From: Anaerococcus sp.
GTDB taxonomy: Bacteria; Bacillota; Clostridia; Tissierellales; Peptoniphilaceae
DNA length: 64,000 bases
NCBI GenBank assembly: GCA_030532385.1
Contig: JAUNLG010000007.1
Span: forward strand, 1-64,000
Direction: 5' to 3'
Below, piece after piece: positions 8,618 through 17,216 of this stretch. Below the pieces are notes generated by a model. It did not search any database. It was not told where the DNA came from and worked only from the letters and a program-made list of their open reading frames with translations. The position numbers were made by a program, and so were the translations under genes. Position 1 is the stretch's first letter, and every line of letters begins with the position of its first letter.

Positions 8618-11005
8618 CTAACTACGTAATACTATATCTTTTGCCTTTAGCTTTGATATAATTTTCTCTTCAACCTCAACTACTTCAGTATCCTTTAAAG
8701 TCCTATCCAAAGACCTGTAATAAACCTTATAGGATACTGATTTCTTGCCTTCTTCTATATGCTCTCCAGTATAGATATCAAAAAGTTTGATCTTATCAAC
8801 TAGACCCTTAGCATTATCTCTAATTATTTTTTCTATATCAAAAGATCTAACATCCCTATCACATACTAAGGAATAATCCCTCTCGATAGCTGGGAACCTT
8901 GGTATTGGCTCATATTTTTTCTCGCTATTTCTTTTTTCTTCAATTTTTCCAAGGTTAATCTCTAAGACCAAGGCTCCCTGGTCAATATCATAAGTATCCC
9001 TTACCATATAAGAGATTTCTCCCATTATACCAACCCTTTGACCATCAAGGTATATATCTGCACACCTTCCTTGATGAAAGGCCTTCACCTTTCTATTAGC
9101 CTCATAGGTAAAACCTTCAAAGCCTACATTTTCCATAACTTCTTCAAAAAAGTCTTTTAGGTCATAGAAGGAATAATCCCCGAAAAGCCCCATGGTCAAG
9201 GTTAAATCTTCATCTGGCAAGGATCCTTCTGATTTTTTAAAGGTCCTGTCAAGCTCAAAAAACCTCATGTCTTTTTGGCCATACTTGATATTCTTACTTA
9301 TAACATCAAGCATTGATGGAACTTGGCTAGTCCTCATAACTGAATAGTCCTCTCCCAAAGGATTGATTAGACTAATATAGTTACGAAGGGATGAATCCCT
9401 ATCAACTCCCAACTTATCAAATTCCTTAGGTGAGATAAAAGAATAGCTAGCAAGTTCTGAAAATTTTTGCCCTACTAGTTTTCTCTTTAGATCATCCTTT
9501 AATAGCCTCCTAGGACTTCTTTCGCCCCTCTTAAGAGATGATACCAAAGGCTTACTTTCTATATTTCCCATACCATAAAGTCTAACAACTTCTTCTATAA
9601 GGTCTGCTTCCATACTTACATCTGACCTAAAGTAAGGAACTTTTACCCCTAGGCTTTGATCATCTATGGCCCTTACATCAAATTCTAAGAGCTTTAGGTT
9701 TTCAATGGCTGTATCAAGGGTGAAGTCTACTCCTGTAAGCATATTTAACCTCCTTAACCTTAGGGTGATTTCTTTTTGGTCCTTTTCTTTAGAAGTCTTT
9801 TTGATAGATCCGCCTACGATTTGTCCAACTCCTAAATCACTTATAAGTTTCATGGCTCTTTGTGATGCAAAGTCTGCCATTTCAACTGGCAGGCCTTTTT
9901 CAAACCTGGTGGATGCTTCACTCCTTAGGCCTAGTCTTTTTGAAGTCTTTCTAATATTTGAAGAATCAAAATTTGCAGCTTCAAGAAGGATATTTTTTGT
10001 CTGGCTAGTAACTTCAGAATCTAATCCACCCATAATTCCTGCAAGGCCAATAGGTCCCTTATCATCAGCTATAAGAAGGGTATCCTTATCAATTTTTCTA
10101 GTAACTCCATCAAGGGTTTCTAGGCTTTCTCCATCCTTGCCATCTTTTACTATGATTTTTTTACCATTAAGCTTATCTAAGTCATAGGCATGGAGGGGTT
10201 GGCCTGTTTCAAGCATTACAAAGTTTGTTATATCAACTATATTATTTATTGGTCTCATGCCAGCAAGCATTAGGTAGTTTTGTAACCATTGTGGTGATGG
10301 ACCAATTTCAACATCCTTGGCAACTCTTGCCACAAAACCATCACAAGACTTACTGTCAATCTCTATTCCATTAAAATAATCTTTTATGTCTTCATCATTT
10401 GCCTTATAAGAGATAGGTGGATAAGAAATTTCCTTGGCAAAACTTGCTGCAGACTCTCTTGCCATTCCTATAATGGATAAACAATCAGGTCTATTTGGAG
10501 TAATTTCATATTCTATGACAGGAGTATTCGAATAAAGAACTTCACTTAAAGAACTTCCTAGGTCATATTCTCCTTGAAGAACTAGAACCCCATCCTTTAA
10601 TTCCTTTGGTATAACTGAATCATCATAGCCAAGCTCACTATAGGAGGTAAGCATACCTTGTGAAACTATTCCAAAAAAGTCATGGTCTTCTATCAAAGTC
10701 CCATCATCAAGCCTTGTTCCTGAAGTAATAACTGGAAGATAGTCTCCCTTTTTTGTATTTTTTGCATTAGTAATTATTGTTATAGGTTTATCTTCTCCTA
10801 TATCTATGCTTAAAACATTAAGCCTATCAGCATCTGGGTGTTTTTCTTGGTCTAGGATTTTTCCTATAACAATTCCTTTAAGGTCACTGGTATGAATTTT
10901 TACTTCTTCAACGTGAGAACCAGTTTCTGAAAGCCTGTCTGTTATTGTTTTTAAATCCTCGTCTAACTTTATATAATCTTTTTGCCAAATTAAAGGTACT
11001 AACAT
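8618..11005 (-). CDS. pheT: Phenylalanyl-tRNA synthetase beta subunit
   Basis: The beta chain of the alpha2-beta2 PheRS, 795 residues. It shows an N-terminal EMAP-type tRNA-binding OB fold (HPDADRLNVLSIDIG, about residues 57-71), B3/B4 editing and B5 domains, a catalytic-like core and a C-terminal ferredoxin-like anticodon-binding domain (RFPAIERDYSLVCDRDV). It follows pheS after 8 bp and is controlled by the same T-box leader. Confidence 0.97.
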   Translation of the reverse strand: MLVPLIWQKDYIKLDEDLKTITDRLSETGSHVEEVKIHTSDLKGIVIGKILDQEKHPDADRLNVLSIDIGEDKPITIITNAKNTKKGDYLPVITSGTRLDDGTLIEDHDFFGIVSQGMLTSYSELGYDDSVIPKELKDGVLVLQGEYDLGSSLSEVLYSNTPVIEYEITPNRPDCLSIIGMARESAASFAKEISYPPISYKANDEDIKDYFNGIEIDSKSCDGFVARVAKDVEIGPSPQWLQNYLMLAGMRPINNIVDITNFVMLETGQPLHAYDLDKLNGKKIIVKDGKDGESLETLDGVTRKIDKDTLLIADDKGPIGLAGIMGGLDSEVTSQTKNILLEAANFDSSNIRKTSKRLGLRSEASTRFEKGLPVEMADFASQRAMKLISDLGVGQIVGGSIKKTSKEKDQKEITLRLRRLNMLTGVDFTLDTAIENLKLLEFDVRAIDDQSLGVKVPYFRSDVSMEADLIEEVVRLYGMGNIESKPLVSSLKRGERSPRRLLKDDLKRKLVGQKFSELASYSFISPKEFDKLGVDRDSSLRNYISLINPLGEDYSVMRTSQVPSMLDVISKNIKYGQKDMRFFELDRTFKKSEGSLPDEDLTLTMGLFGDYSFYDLKDFFEEVMENVGFEGFTYEANRKVKAFHQGRCADIYLDGQRVGIMGEISYMVRDTYDIDQGALVLEINLGKIEEKRNSEKKYEPIPRFPAIERDYSLVCDRDVRSFDIEKIIRDNAKGLVDKIKLFDIYTGEHIEEGKKSVSYKVYYRSLDRTLKDTEVVEVEEKIISKLKAKDIVLRS

Positions 11006-11013
11006 TTATCCTC

Positions 11014-12036
11014 CTAGAATTGCTCTATAAATCTCTTGTCATTGTCATATAAAAGTCTGATATCATCTAGGCCATATTTGACCATAGCTATCCTATCAAC
11101 TCCCAAACCAAAGGCAAAGCCTGTGTATTTTTCGCTATCAATGCCACATGCTTCAAGAACTTTTGGATGAACCATTCCCCCTCCTAATAACTCCATAGAC
11201 CAGCCAGTGTTTCCACATGAAGAACAACCTTCTCCCTTACAAACCGGACAAGTTACATCGACTTCTAAGGAAGGTTCTGTAAATGGGAAGTGGTGAGGAC
11301 GGTACCTTAAGTTCATATCTTCTCCAAACATTTCTTTTATAAAAGTCTCAAGGGTTGCCTTAAGGTTGGCCATAGATACTTTTTCATCTACTACTAGACA
11401 TTCTAGCTGGTGAAACATAGGTGAGTGAGTTTGGTCGACTTCATCATTTCTAAAGACCCTGCCTGCTGAAACCATCCTTATAGGAAGTTTGCCTTCTTTC
11501 ATAACTCTAATTTGCATTGATGAAGTGTGCGGCCTTAATAGGACATCTTCATTTATATAAAAGGTATCTGATGTAGACCTAGCTGGGTGATCTTTTGGCG
11601 AATTTAAATCATCGAAAACATATTTTACTGTATCAACCTCTGGTCCTTCTATTACATCAAAGCCCATGTTTTGAAAGATTGATTCAAGCTCTTCCATAGT
11701 TTGATTTATAACTGCAAAATGACCTGATTCATACTTATCAAAGTGGGCTGTAACATCAATTGTTTCTTCTTTGACCTTTTTTTCTAATAAAATCGCCTTA
11801 ATCTCTTCATTTTTCTTTGCCAAACTCTCTTCTATCTTTGATGATGTTTGGTTAATAAGCTTACCTGCCTTTGGCTTTTCTTCCTTAGGAAGTTTAGCTA
11901 TTGATTTTTTAAGGCTTGTAACTTCACCTTTTTTACCCAAGTATTTGATCCTAAGATTTTCAAGCTCAGCAAGGTCATTTGCTCCTTCTAGGTCCTTGGT
12001 AAAAGCTTCAAGGACTTTGTTTAATTTTTCTTCCAT
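11014..12036 (-). CDS. pheS: Phenylalanyl-tRNA synthetase alpha subunit
   Basis: The catalytic subunit of PheRS, 340 residues from the chosen start. The N-terminal coiled coil that grips tRNA is followed by class II motif 2 (RMVSAGRVFRNDEVD, then THSPMFHQLE) and motif 3 (GFAFGLGVDRIAM). The reading frame stays open upstream to 12093, but that extension encodes the T-box antiterminator. The ATG at 12036 has a GGAGG site five bases upstream and gives the expected MEEKLNK N-terminus. Confidence 0.96.
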   Translation of the reverse strand: MEEKLNKVLEAFTKDLEGANDLAELENLRIKYLGKKGEVTSLKKSIAKLPKEEKPKAGKLINQTSSKIEESLAKKNEEIKAILLEKKVKEETIDVTAHFDKYESGHFAVINQTMEELESIFQNMGFDVIEGPEVDTVKYVFDDLNSPKDHPARSTSDTFYINEDVLLRPHTSSMQIRVMKEGKLPIRMVSAGRVFRNDEVDQTHSPMFHQLECLVVDEKVSMANLKATLETFIKEMFGEDMNLRYRPHHFPFTEPSLEVDVTCPVCKGEGCSSCGNTGWSMELLGGGMVHPKVLEACGIDSEKYTGFAFGLGVDRIAMVKYGLDDIRLLYDNDKRFIEQF

Positions 12037-12256
12037 TTTTCCTCCAAATAAAAAAATCCGCCCTATAAAGGACAGATGCTTCTGCGGTACCACCTTAATT
12101 GATTTACCCTGTAAATCCGCTCTAAACTTTAACGCAAGTTAACGTATCGACTACTAATTTCATCTCAAACTTCACCGGTGAATAACTTTAATCGTAACTT
12201 AAAAGGCTCTCAACATCCCTAATTTGCTGTATAAGAATAAATAAAGTCTTTCCGAC
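12037..12256 (-). promoter_or_regulatory. T-box leader of pheST (tRNA-Phe-sensing)
   Basis: The 220-base gap between the methyltransferase gene and pheS reads as a T-box leader. It carries the conserved antiterminator sequence GGTGGTACCGCAG (12094-12082). A terminator stem follows (12070-12077 with 12056-12063, including G-U pairs) with a T-run at 12056-12050. Uncharged tRNA-Phe would stabilise the antiterminator and switch on pheST. Stem I must lie in the 5' half, but I could not fix the specifier codon with confidence. A TATAAT hexamer at 12279-12284, inside the upstream gene, could be its own promoter. Confidence 0.9.
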
Positions 12257-12982
12257 TCATAAGCTAAGTGTATTCATCATTATACTTGCTGCTATTGCAG
12301 CATTGAGTGATTCAATCTTACCTTGCATGGAAATTTTTATAAAATCATCAGTAATATCCCTTAGGTCTTTGCTAAGGCCATTAGATTCGTTACCTATAGC
12401 AAGGATGATCTTCTCATCACCTATATTATATTTCTTAAGGTCTTTGCCTGCCATATCACTGGATAAAATCTTATAATCTTTCTTAAGTCTTGAAATCTCT
12501 TCATAGGTTTTCTCTACTATATTAATCCTAAAGATCGATCCCATAGATGCCCTTAGGGTTTTAGGATTATAGATATCTACGCTAAAAGGACTTAGTATTA
12601 TATCTTTAAAGCCAAAGGCTTCAGCTGACCTAATCATAGTCCCCATATTGCCAGGATCATTAATCTTATCTAAAAGTAAGACCCTTTTTGATGTAATTTT
12701 TGAAGGCTCTCTTTTTTTTACAACAGCCCCATAGCCATCAGGACTTTGTAGGCTTGATGCCTTATCAAAAAGACCTTCCTCCAAATAAATTTTATCAAAA
12801 CCTTCCTTAATTGTAAGGCCATCTTTTAAAAATATAAAATCTATATTAGCAGATGAGCTAATAGCTTCATCTACCAATTTTCTAGATTCTATCACAAAGG
12901 AATTTGTCTTATCCCTATACTTTTTTTGCTTAAGCTTATTTATTAACTTAAATTTAGAGTTTTGTTGCGAATTTATAATCAT
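12257..12982 (-). CDS. TrmH/SpoU family RNA 2'-O-methyltransferase
   Basis: A 241-residue SPOUT methyltransferase acting on rRNA or tRNA with S-adenosylmethionine. The N-terminal L30e-like substrate-binding domain (residues 1-90) is followed by the trefoil-knot domain with the three SpoU motifs: DKINDPGNMGTMIRSAEAFG, LAIGNESNGLSKDL and SLNAAIAASI. In Bacilli and Clostridia such a gene often sits next to pheST or rplT. Its start overlaps the rplT stop by one base. The target nucleotide cannot be told from sequence. Confidence 0.9.
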   Translation of the reverse strand: MIINSQQNSKFKLINKLKQKKYRDKTNSFVIESRKLVDEAISSSANIDFIFLKDGLTIKEGFDKIYLEEGLFDKASSLQSPDGYGAVVKKREPSKITSKRVLLLDKINDPGNMGTMIRSAEAFGFKDIILSPFSVDIYNPKTLRASMGSIFRINIVEKTYEEISRLKKDYKILSSDMAGKDLKKYNIGDEKIILAIGNESNGLSKDLRDITDDFIKISMQGKIESLNAAIAASIMMNTLSL

Positions 12983-13335
12983 TAAGCAGCTTGGTTAGCC
13001 ATTTCAACTAATTTAGCAAATTCTTCTGGATTATTCACAGCTAATTCTGCTAACATCTTTCTGTTAATTTCAATGTTTGCCTTTTTAAGGTTGCCCATTA
13101 GTTTAGAGTAGCTTGTTCCATTTAGTCTAGCTGCAGCATTAATCCTTGCAATCCAAAGTTTTCTAAAGTCTCTTTTCCTATGTTTTCTTCCTATATAAGC
13201 ATAGCTTAGAGATTTCATTACTGCTTGGTTGGCAGTTCTAAATAGAAGGCTTTTTGAACCATAGTATCCTTTTGCTTGTTTTAATATTTTCTTATGTCTT
13301 TTTTTAGCATTTACTGCTCTTTTTACTCTTGCCAT
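12982..13335 (-). CDS. rplT: 50S ribosomal protein L20
   Basis: A 117-residue, strongly basic early assembly protein of the large ribosomal subunit. It starts [16 protein letters not shown] and contains the conserved [14 protein letters not shown] region. In B. subtilis L20 represses infC-rpmI-rplT by binding the leader mRNA. The same three-gene order and a matching leader are present here, so autoregulation is likely. Confidence 0.98.
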   Translation of the reverse strand: MARVKRAVNAKKRHKKILKQAKGYYGSKSLLFRTANQAVMKSLSYAYIGRKHRKRDFRKLWIARINAAARLNGTSYSKLMGNLKKANIEINRKMLAELAVNNPEEFAKLVEMANQAA

Positions 13336-13345
13336 CTATATCCTC

Positions 13346-13543
13346 CTAAGCTCCTATTAACTTCTTAACATTTTTCATTTCACTTGAAGATACAAGTGTT
13401 GGTTTTCTTAATCTTCTTTTTCTATTTGGTGATTTTTTTGCTGTAAGGTGGCCTGTATAAGCTTTTCTTCTCATTACCTTACCACTGCCTGTTACCTTAA
13501 ATCTTTTTACTGCAGATCTTCTTGTTTTATTCTTTCTTGCCAT
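13346..13543 (-). CDS. rpmI: 50S ribosomal protein L35
   Basis: A 65-residue basic ribosomal protein (MARKNKTRRSAVKRF, then HLTAKKSPNRKRRLRK). The frame is open 7 codons further upstream, but the ATG at 13543 has a GGAG site at the right spacing and gives the universal MARKNK start. It sits 2 bp after infC and 10 bp before rplT. Confidence 0.97.
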   Translation of the reverse strand: MARKNKTRRSAVKRFKVTGSGKVMRRKAYTGHLTAKKSPNRKRRLRKPTLVSSSEMKNVKKLIGA

Positions 13544-13544
13544 A

Positions 13545-14063
13545 TTACTCTCCTTTTTCATCATTAGGTTCTAAAAACATCACAAGGGACCTACCTTCCA
13601 TCTTTGGTCTTTTGGTAACCTTGTAGCTATCACCTAACATAAGTTTGAACTTATCCATTAATTCATAGCCTGGCTCTTTACGTCCAAGCTCTCTTCCACG
13701 AAATCTTATAGAAACTTTTACCTTATCCCCGTTATTTAAGAATTTCTTACTTTGATTTGCCTTAGTTTGCAAGTCATTGTCTTCTATATTAAGAGAAAAT
13801 CTTGTTTCCTTAAGTTGAGCATTCTTTTGTCTTTTTTTATTTTCTTTTTCCTTTTTTTCTTGATCATACTTAAACTTACCATAATCCATTATCCTGGTAA
13901 CTGGTGGTTTAGCATTAGGACTCATCAAAACTAGGTCAAGCTTCCTATCATAAGCCATATCTAGGGCTTGGTTAAAGTCTGTTATTCCTACTTGATTACC
14001 ATTTTCATCGATCAATCTTACCTTGTTTGCTCTTATCTCTTCATTTATTCTTAAATCTTTTAT
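13545..14063 (-). CDS. infC: Translation initiation factor IF-3 (probable AUA start)
   Basis: IF-3 binds the 30S subunit and discriminates against non-canonical start codons. Conserved regions include IKDLRINEEIRANKVRLID at the start and RFRGRELGRKEPG in the C-terminal domain. In-frame GTG (14102) and ATG (14087) codons exist, but they lie in or beside the leader terminator and have no Shine-Dalgarno site. A GGAGG at 14075-14071 sits exactly seven bases before an in-frame ATA (14063). Starting there gives a 172-residue protein, the normal IF-3 length. Rare AUU-type starts are a known autoregulatory feature of infC. The AUA choice is inference. Confidence 0.9.
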   Translation of the reverse strand: MKDLRINEEIRANKVRLIDENGNQVGITDFNQALDMAYDRKLDLVLMSPNAKPPVTRIMDYGKFKYDQEKKEKENKKRQKNAQLKETRFSLNIEDNDLQTKANQSKKFLNNGDKVKVSIRFRGRELGRKEPGYELMDKFKLMLGDSYKVTKRPKMEGRSLVMFLEPNDEKGE

Positions 14064-14075
14064 AAGTATACCTCC

Positions 14076-14204
14076 ATGTATTGCCATAAAAAAAGCGGGC
14101 ACAAAGTACCCGTAAAATCCTAAATTATTTCAAATGAAATGAAAAAGATTATTAACCTACAAACTCTAGTCGGCAGGTGAGTGGGTACTTCTTTGTTGTC
14201 TATG
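14076..14204 (-). promoter_or_regulatory. L20-type ribosomal protein leader (attenuator)
   Basis: The 5' UTR of infC-rpmI-rplT contains an intrinsic terminator (14112-14106 pairs with 14102-14096, then seven T) just before the infC ribosome binding site. An upstream segment AAGTACCC (14190-14183) is exactly complementary to GGGTACTT, the 5' arm of the terminator, so it can form an antiterminator. This matches the architecture of the B. subtilis L20 leader, where L20 binding favours termination. Confidence 0.85.
14088..14112 (-). terminator. Leader terminator of the infC operon
   Basis: A 7-bp GC-rich stem (CGGGTAC with GTGCCCG, one G-U pair), a three-base loop and a run of seven T on the minus strand. 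It ends about ten bases upstream of the infC Shine-Dalgarno site, as expected of a regulated attenuator. Confidence 0.85.
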
Positions 14205-14210
14205 CAATAT

Positions 14211-14239
14211 ATAATACAAGTTTTAATAATCCTTGTCAA
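14211..14239 (-). promoter_or_regulatory. Sigma-A promoter of the infC operon
   Basis: A perfect -35 TTGACA (14239-14234), a 17-base spacer and -10 TATTAT (14216-14211) on the minus strand. Transcription would start near 14204 and read into the L20-type leader. Confidence 0.85.
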
Positions 14240-14303
14240 GTCTTTTTGATTAAATTTCTTGGTTTTTCTTAATTTATCTTAAAATTTTTATTAAGCAAAA
14301 TCC

Positions 14304-15158
14304 TCAGTCAAGTTTCATAAGGGCAAAGCCAAATAAGCCAGGTCCTGTGTTTACTCCAAGGGTTGGCGATATCTGATCCTTTATAAATAAACTCGCTCCG
14401 CCTATAAAGTCCTTTAGCTTATCTTCTAATTTATTGGCCATGTCAAGATTATCCCCATGGCCTATGAACATATAGTAGTTTTTGACATCAGATAAATTTT
14501 CCTTTGCAAGCTTATATAGGTGTCTAAGGGCTCCTCTTTCTCCTCTTACAATCTTTAGAAGCTTTATCTTCCCATCTTCATTATTTACACTAATGATTGG
14601 TTTTACTGAAAGGACATCTGAGATTTTCCCAAAAGACTTTGGTACCCTTCCTCCCTCAACTATATATTTGAAAGTTTCGATTGTAAAAAACACCTTAGAA
14701 TTACTTCTAGCCTTCTCCAAAGACCTTATAATTTCATCAAAGCTTTTGCCCTCATCTACCATTTTCTTTGCCAAAATCCCTAAAAATCCTTCGGCCATGG
14801 TGAGGTTCTTGCTGTCAAAGGCATAAGTTTCTAGCCCATCTACTTCAATCATATCACATAAGTTATAGGTTCCTGATAACTTACTACTTATACAGATAAT
14901 AATCGCCTTATCAAAACCATCAGCCTTAACTTTTTCAAGCAAGGCCATTATATCTCCTGGGGCAGGTAGGCTTGTACCAGGTAGGTCATCTGTAGATTTC
15001 ATATAATCATAAAAATCGCTAGGGTTAATATCAACCCTATCTTTCAAAAACTTTTCATTTATATTTATATATAGAGGCAAGTAATAAATACCCTTGATCT
15101 TTGCAAGTTCTGGGGAGATATCACCAGCTGAATCTATTACTATTGCTATTTTTTCCAT
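14304..15158 (-). CDS. DegV family fatty-acid-binding protein
   Basis: A 284-residue DegV/FakB-like protein. FakB proteins carry fatty acids to the FakA kinase for phosphorylation and entry into phospholipids. The N-terminal motif IVIDSAGDISPEL, SSKLSGTYNLCD (about 90-103) and the fatty-acid pocket region VEGGRVPKSFGKISD are typical. No fakA is present in this window. It is a single gene with a candidate promoter (TTATAG, 17 bases, TATAAT at about 15205-15230) overlapping the end of its upstream neighbour. Confidence 0.9.
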   Translation of the reverse strand: MEKIAIVIDSAGDISPELAKIKGIYYLPLYININEKFLKDRVDINPSDFYDYMKSTDDLPGTSLPAPGDIMALLEKVKADGFDKAIIICISSKLSGTYNLCDMIEVDGLETYAFDSKNLTMAEGFLGILAKKMVDEGKSFDEIIRSLEKARSNSKVFFTIETFKYIVEGGRVPKSFGKISDVLSVKPIISVNNEDGKIKLLKIVRGERGALRHLYKLAKENLSDVKNYYMFIGHGDNLDMANKLEDKLKDFIGGASLFIKDQISPTLGVNTGPGLFGFALMKLD

Positions 15159-15231
15159 ATTTTCTCCTAACCTTTATTTTTACCAACTAATTTATTTATA
15201 TTTAAAATATTATACCCTAATAAGTTAAGAC

Positions 15232-15957
15232 CTATAAGGGTTTATCAATCTTTATATAAAACTCTTTCTTATCTTCGCTAATATACCTAAGGGACTTAAA
15301 CTTTTCTCCTAATTCTTTGACTAGCTCTAAGGCCAAATCTTCCCTATCCTTAAGACCGGTTGGCAAGAAAACTTTAGGCTTAGCTCTTTTAAGAAATTCT
15401 TCTACCTCTTTTTTTCTAAAAAGAAGGTCTTTTGAAAGAATAGGAAAAAAGGCAAGATCTATATCAAGATCTAGGTCAAAGACTCCAAAATCCAAATCTT
15501 CTTTAGTATCGTAAATGTCTCCACCAATATAGATTATATCAATATCCTTTATCCTAATAAGAAGGCTAAGAGACTTAGCAAAAGATAAACTATGAATCTC
15601 TAGGCCGTCAATCTTATAGGACTTATCAGCTTCTATAAAGTTTACATTCTTAGCCCTATAAAGTTTTTTTAAGCTTGCTATAGAAAGTTCCTGATTTTTT
15701 AGGTAAATTATATTTTTTTCACTCCTATTATAGGCTATATCAGAATTAAGGATATAGGTAAAATCTTCTTTCTTAAAAACCTTAAGGATTTGAGAAGTAT
15801 AGTGGTGGGGCTGATTACTTGTGGCTATAAATATTATTTTTTTATCATCAGGGATATTTAAAATTCCTTTATAGTAATCAAAAACCAAAAAGTAACCATC
15901 TATTTCTAAGCTATAACAATTATCTTTGATAAAACTTACAATAAATTCATCATCCAT
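15232..15957 (-). CDS. MBL-fold protein with a degenerate metal site
   Basis: A 241-residue protein resembling small clostridial UlaG-like metallo-beta-lactamase-fold hydrolases. It has N-terminal strands (NCYSLEIDGYFLVFDYYKG), a loop where HxHxDH is expected, and IIYIGGDIYD where the Asp ligand lies. The metal loop reads ATSNQPHHYTSQI and keeps only two adjacent His, so several zinc ligands are missing. It may be a non-catalytic or altered-metal member. It is divergent from ybaK across an 82-bp AT-rich gap. The fold assignment is by eye. Confidence 0.6.
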   Translation of the reverse strand: MDDEFIVSFIKDNCYSLEIDGYFLVFDYYKGILNIPDDKKIIFIATSNQPHHYTSQILKVFKKEDFTYILNSDIAYNRSEKNIIYLKNQELSIASLKKLYRAKNVNFIEADKSYKIDGLEIHSLSFAKSLSLLIRIKDIDIIYIGGDIYDTKEDLDFGVFDLDLDIDLAFFPILSKDLLFRKKEVEEFLKRAKPKVFLPTGLKDREDLALELVKELGEKFKSLRYISEDKKEFYIKIDKPL

Positions 15958-16039
15958 AATAAACTCCTCTTATATATAATTTATACCCAAATTTGTAGGA
16001 TATTAAATTAACGTATAGTATAGATTATAAGGAGGCTAT

Positions 16040-16528
16040 ATGGCTAAACACTTTAAGACAAATGCAATGAGATTATTAGACACTCTAAAAATACCCTATG
16101 TCCATACCCAAAGTGAACTTGAAGGAGGCAAATTTTCATCAGCCACTAGGCTTGCTATAAAAAATGATGAAGATCCTAGGAGAGTTTTCAAAAGTCTAGC
16201 TTGTATTAGCAAGGATAAGGAGGTTTTTATCTTTGTAATTCCAGCTCCTTGCTCCATAGATTTTAAAAAAGCAAGCAGGGTTGTTGGTGTCAAATCCCTA
16301 AGCCTACTTGCCCTAAAAGACCTTAAAAGTACTGTAGGCTATGAAAGAGGGGCTACCACAGGTCTAGCTATGAAGAAAGATTTCCCTGTAATTCTTGATA
16401 TAAAGGCTAAGACTATGGATAAGATTAAGGTATCTGCTGGCAAAATTGGACATGGCTTAATAATAAGCCCTGATGATTACCTTAAAGCTTCTAAGGGAAG
16501 GCTTGGTGATGTGAGTGTATGCGATTAG
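16040..16528 (+). CDS. ybaK: YbaK/EbsC family aminoacyl-tRNA deacylase
   Basis: A 162-residue protein of the YbaK group, which hydrolyses mischarged Cys-tRNA-Pro. Conserved features are the catalytic-site Lys in RRVFKSLACI, the GYERGATTGLAMKKDFPVILD region and a C-terminal ISAGKIGHGLIISPDDY-like segment (here VSAGKIGHG). An AAGGAGG site precedes the ATG. The next gene overlaps it by 10 bp. Confidence 0.9.
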   Translation: MAKHFKTNAMRLLDTLKIPYVHTQSELEGGKFSSATRLAIKNDEDPRRVFKSLACISKDKEVFIFVIPAPCSIDFKKASRVVGVKSLSLLALKDLKSTVGYERGATTGLAMKKDFPVILDIKAKTMDKIKVSAGKIGHGLIISPDDYLKASKGRLGDVSVCD

Positions 16529-17190
16529 AATTAATAAAAGATAAGAATAAGCTAGGCTTTGATTTTAAGGATACCAAAGACCTTAGCCAAAGTCTAAACA
16601 AGGATTTTGACCATGACTATTTAAATTTATATATAAAAAATGATAGGGATAATAAGAACCTAAGTCTTTTGGTAATCCTATCTCCAATCCTAATAAGCTC
16701 CTTTGATTCGTCTTTAGATGAGCTTAGTTTTTTTAAAAAAACTATGGAAGAATCTAATTTTACCTATGGACTCTACCCCTACTTCTTCCCTTTTGATAAG
16801 GAAAAATACTTTAATTTTTATAAAAACCATAAGAAAAAAGAAGACATAAGTCTAGAAGATTCCTATATCAGATTTAAACTAAACCCTCTAGACTATCCCT
16901 ACATCCTAAGCCTTGTTTATCTAATAGAAAAACTAATGGAGAAAAAAAGGCGAGATAAGCTCCTAGATTATTTTGCAGAAATTAGAAATGATATAGTAAT
17001 CAATGGAAGAAGATCTATCCTTGCCAATGGTATAAGGGCCTTCTACCTTTCAAAGTATGTTTGTGTGTGGATGTTAATTCTTATCAAAAAGATTGAGGAT
17101 GAGCCCTTGGCTAGGGATTTTCTAAGTCCTATTTATGAAAAAATTAATAATCTTCAAAGGCCCCTTTTTGGGCAAGAAAAAAGACTCTAA
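16519..17190 (+). CDS. Hypothetical protein coupled to ybaK
   Basis: A 223-residue protein I do not recognise. It is soluble-looking, rich in Lys, Asp, Leu and Tyr, without a signal peptide or clear membrane segments. A hydrophobic stretch occurs near residues 50-60 and a helical region near 180-200. It overlaps the ybaK end by 10 bp, so it is translated from the same mRNA. The shared terminator overlaps its stop codon. Confidence 0.7.
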   Translation: MRLELIKDKNKLGFDFKDTKDLSQSLNKDFDHDYLNLYIKNDRDNKNLSLLVILSPILISSFDSSLDELSFFKKTMEESNFTYGLYPYFFPFDKEKYFNFYKNHKKKEDISLEDSYIRFKLNPLDYPYILSLVYLIEKLMEKKRRDKLLDYFAEIRNDIVINGRRSILANGIRAFYLSKYVCVWMLILIKKIEDEPLARDFLSPIYEKINNLQRPLFGQEKRL

Positions 17191-17214
17191 GCAATTCTTA
17201 GAGCCTATTTTTTT
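17185..17214 (+). terminator. Bidirectional terminator between ybaK operon and CoA-transferase
   Basis: A seven-base-pair stem (17185-17191 with 17197-17203, CTCTAAG with CTTAGAG) is followed by a T-run at 17207-17214. An A-run on the other side lets it serve the convergent CoA-transferase gene as well. Confidence 0.75.
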
Positions 17215-17216
17215 AC

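Noticed and set aside
9666-10187. 173-codon open frame on the plus strand
   Set aside because: Entirely antisense to pheT, Ser/Leu/Phe-rich composition typical of a shadow frame, no ribosome binding site.
12037-12093. N-terminal extension of pheS
   Set aside because: The extra 19 codons coincide with the T-box antiterminator and terminator; the ATG at 12036 has the ribosome binding site.
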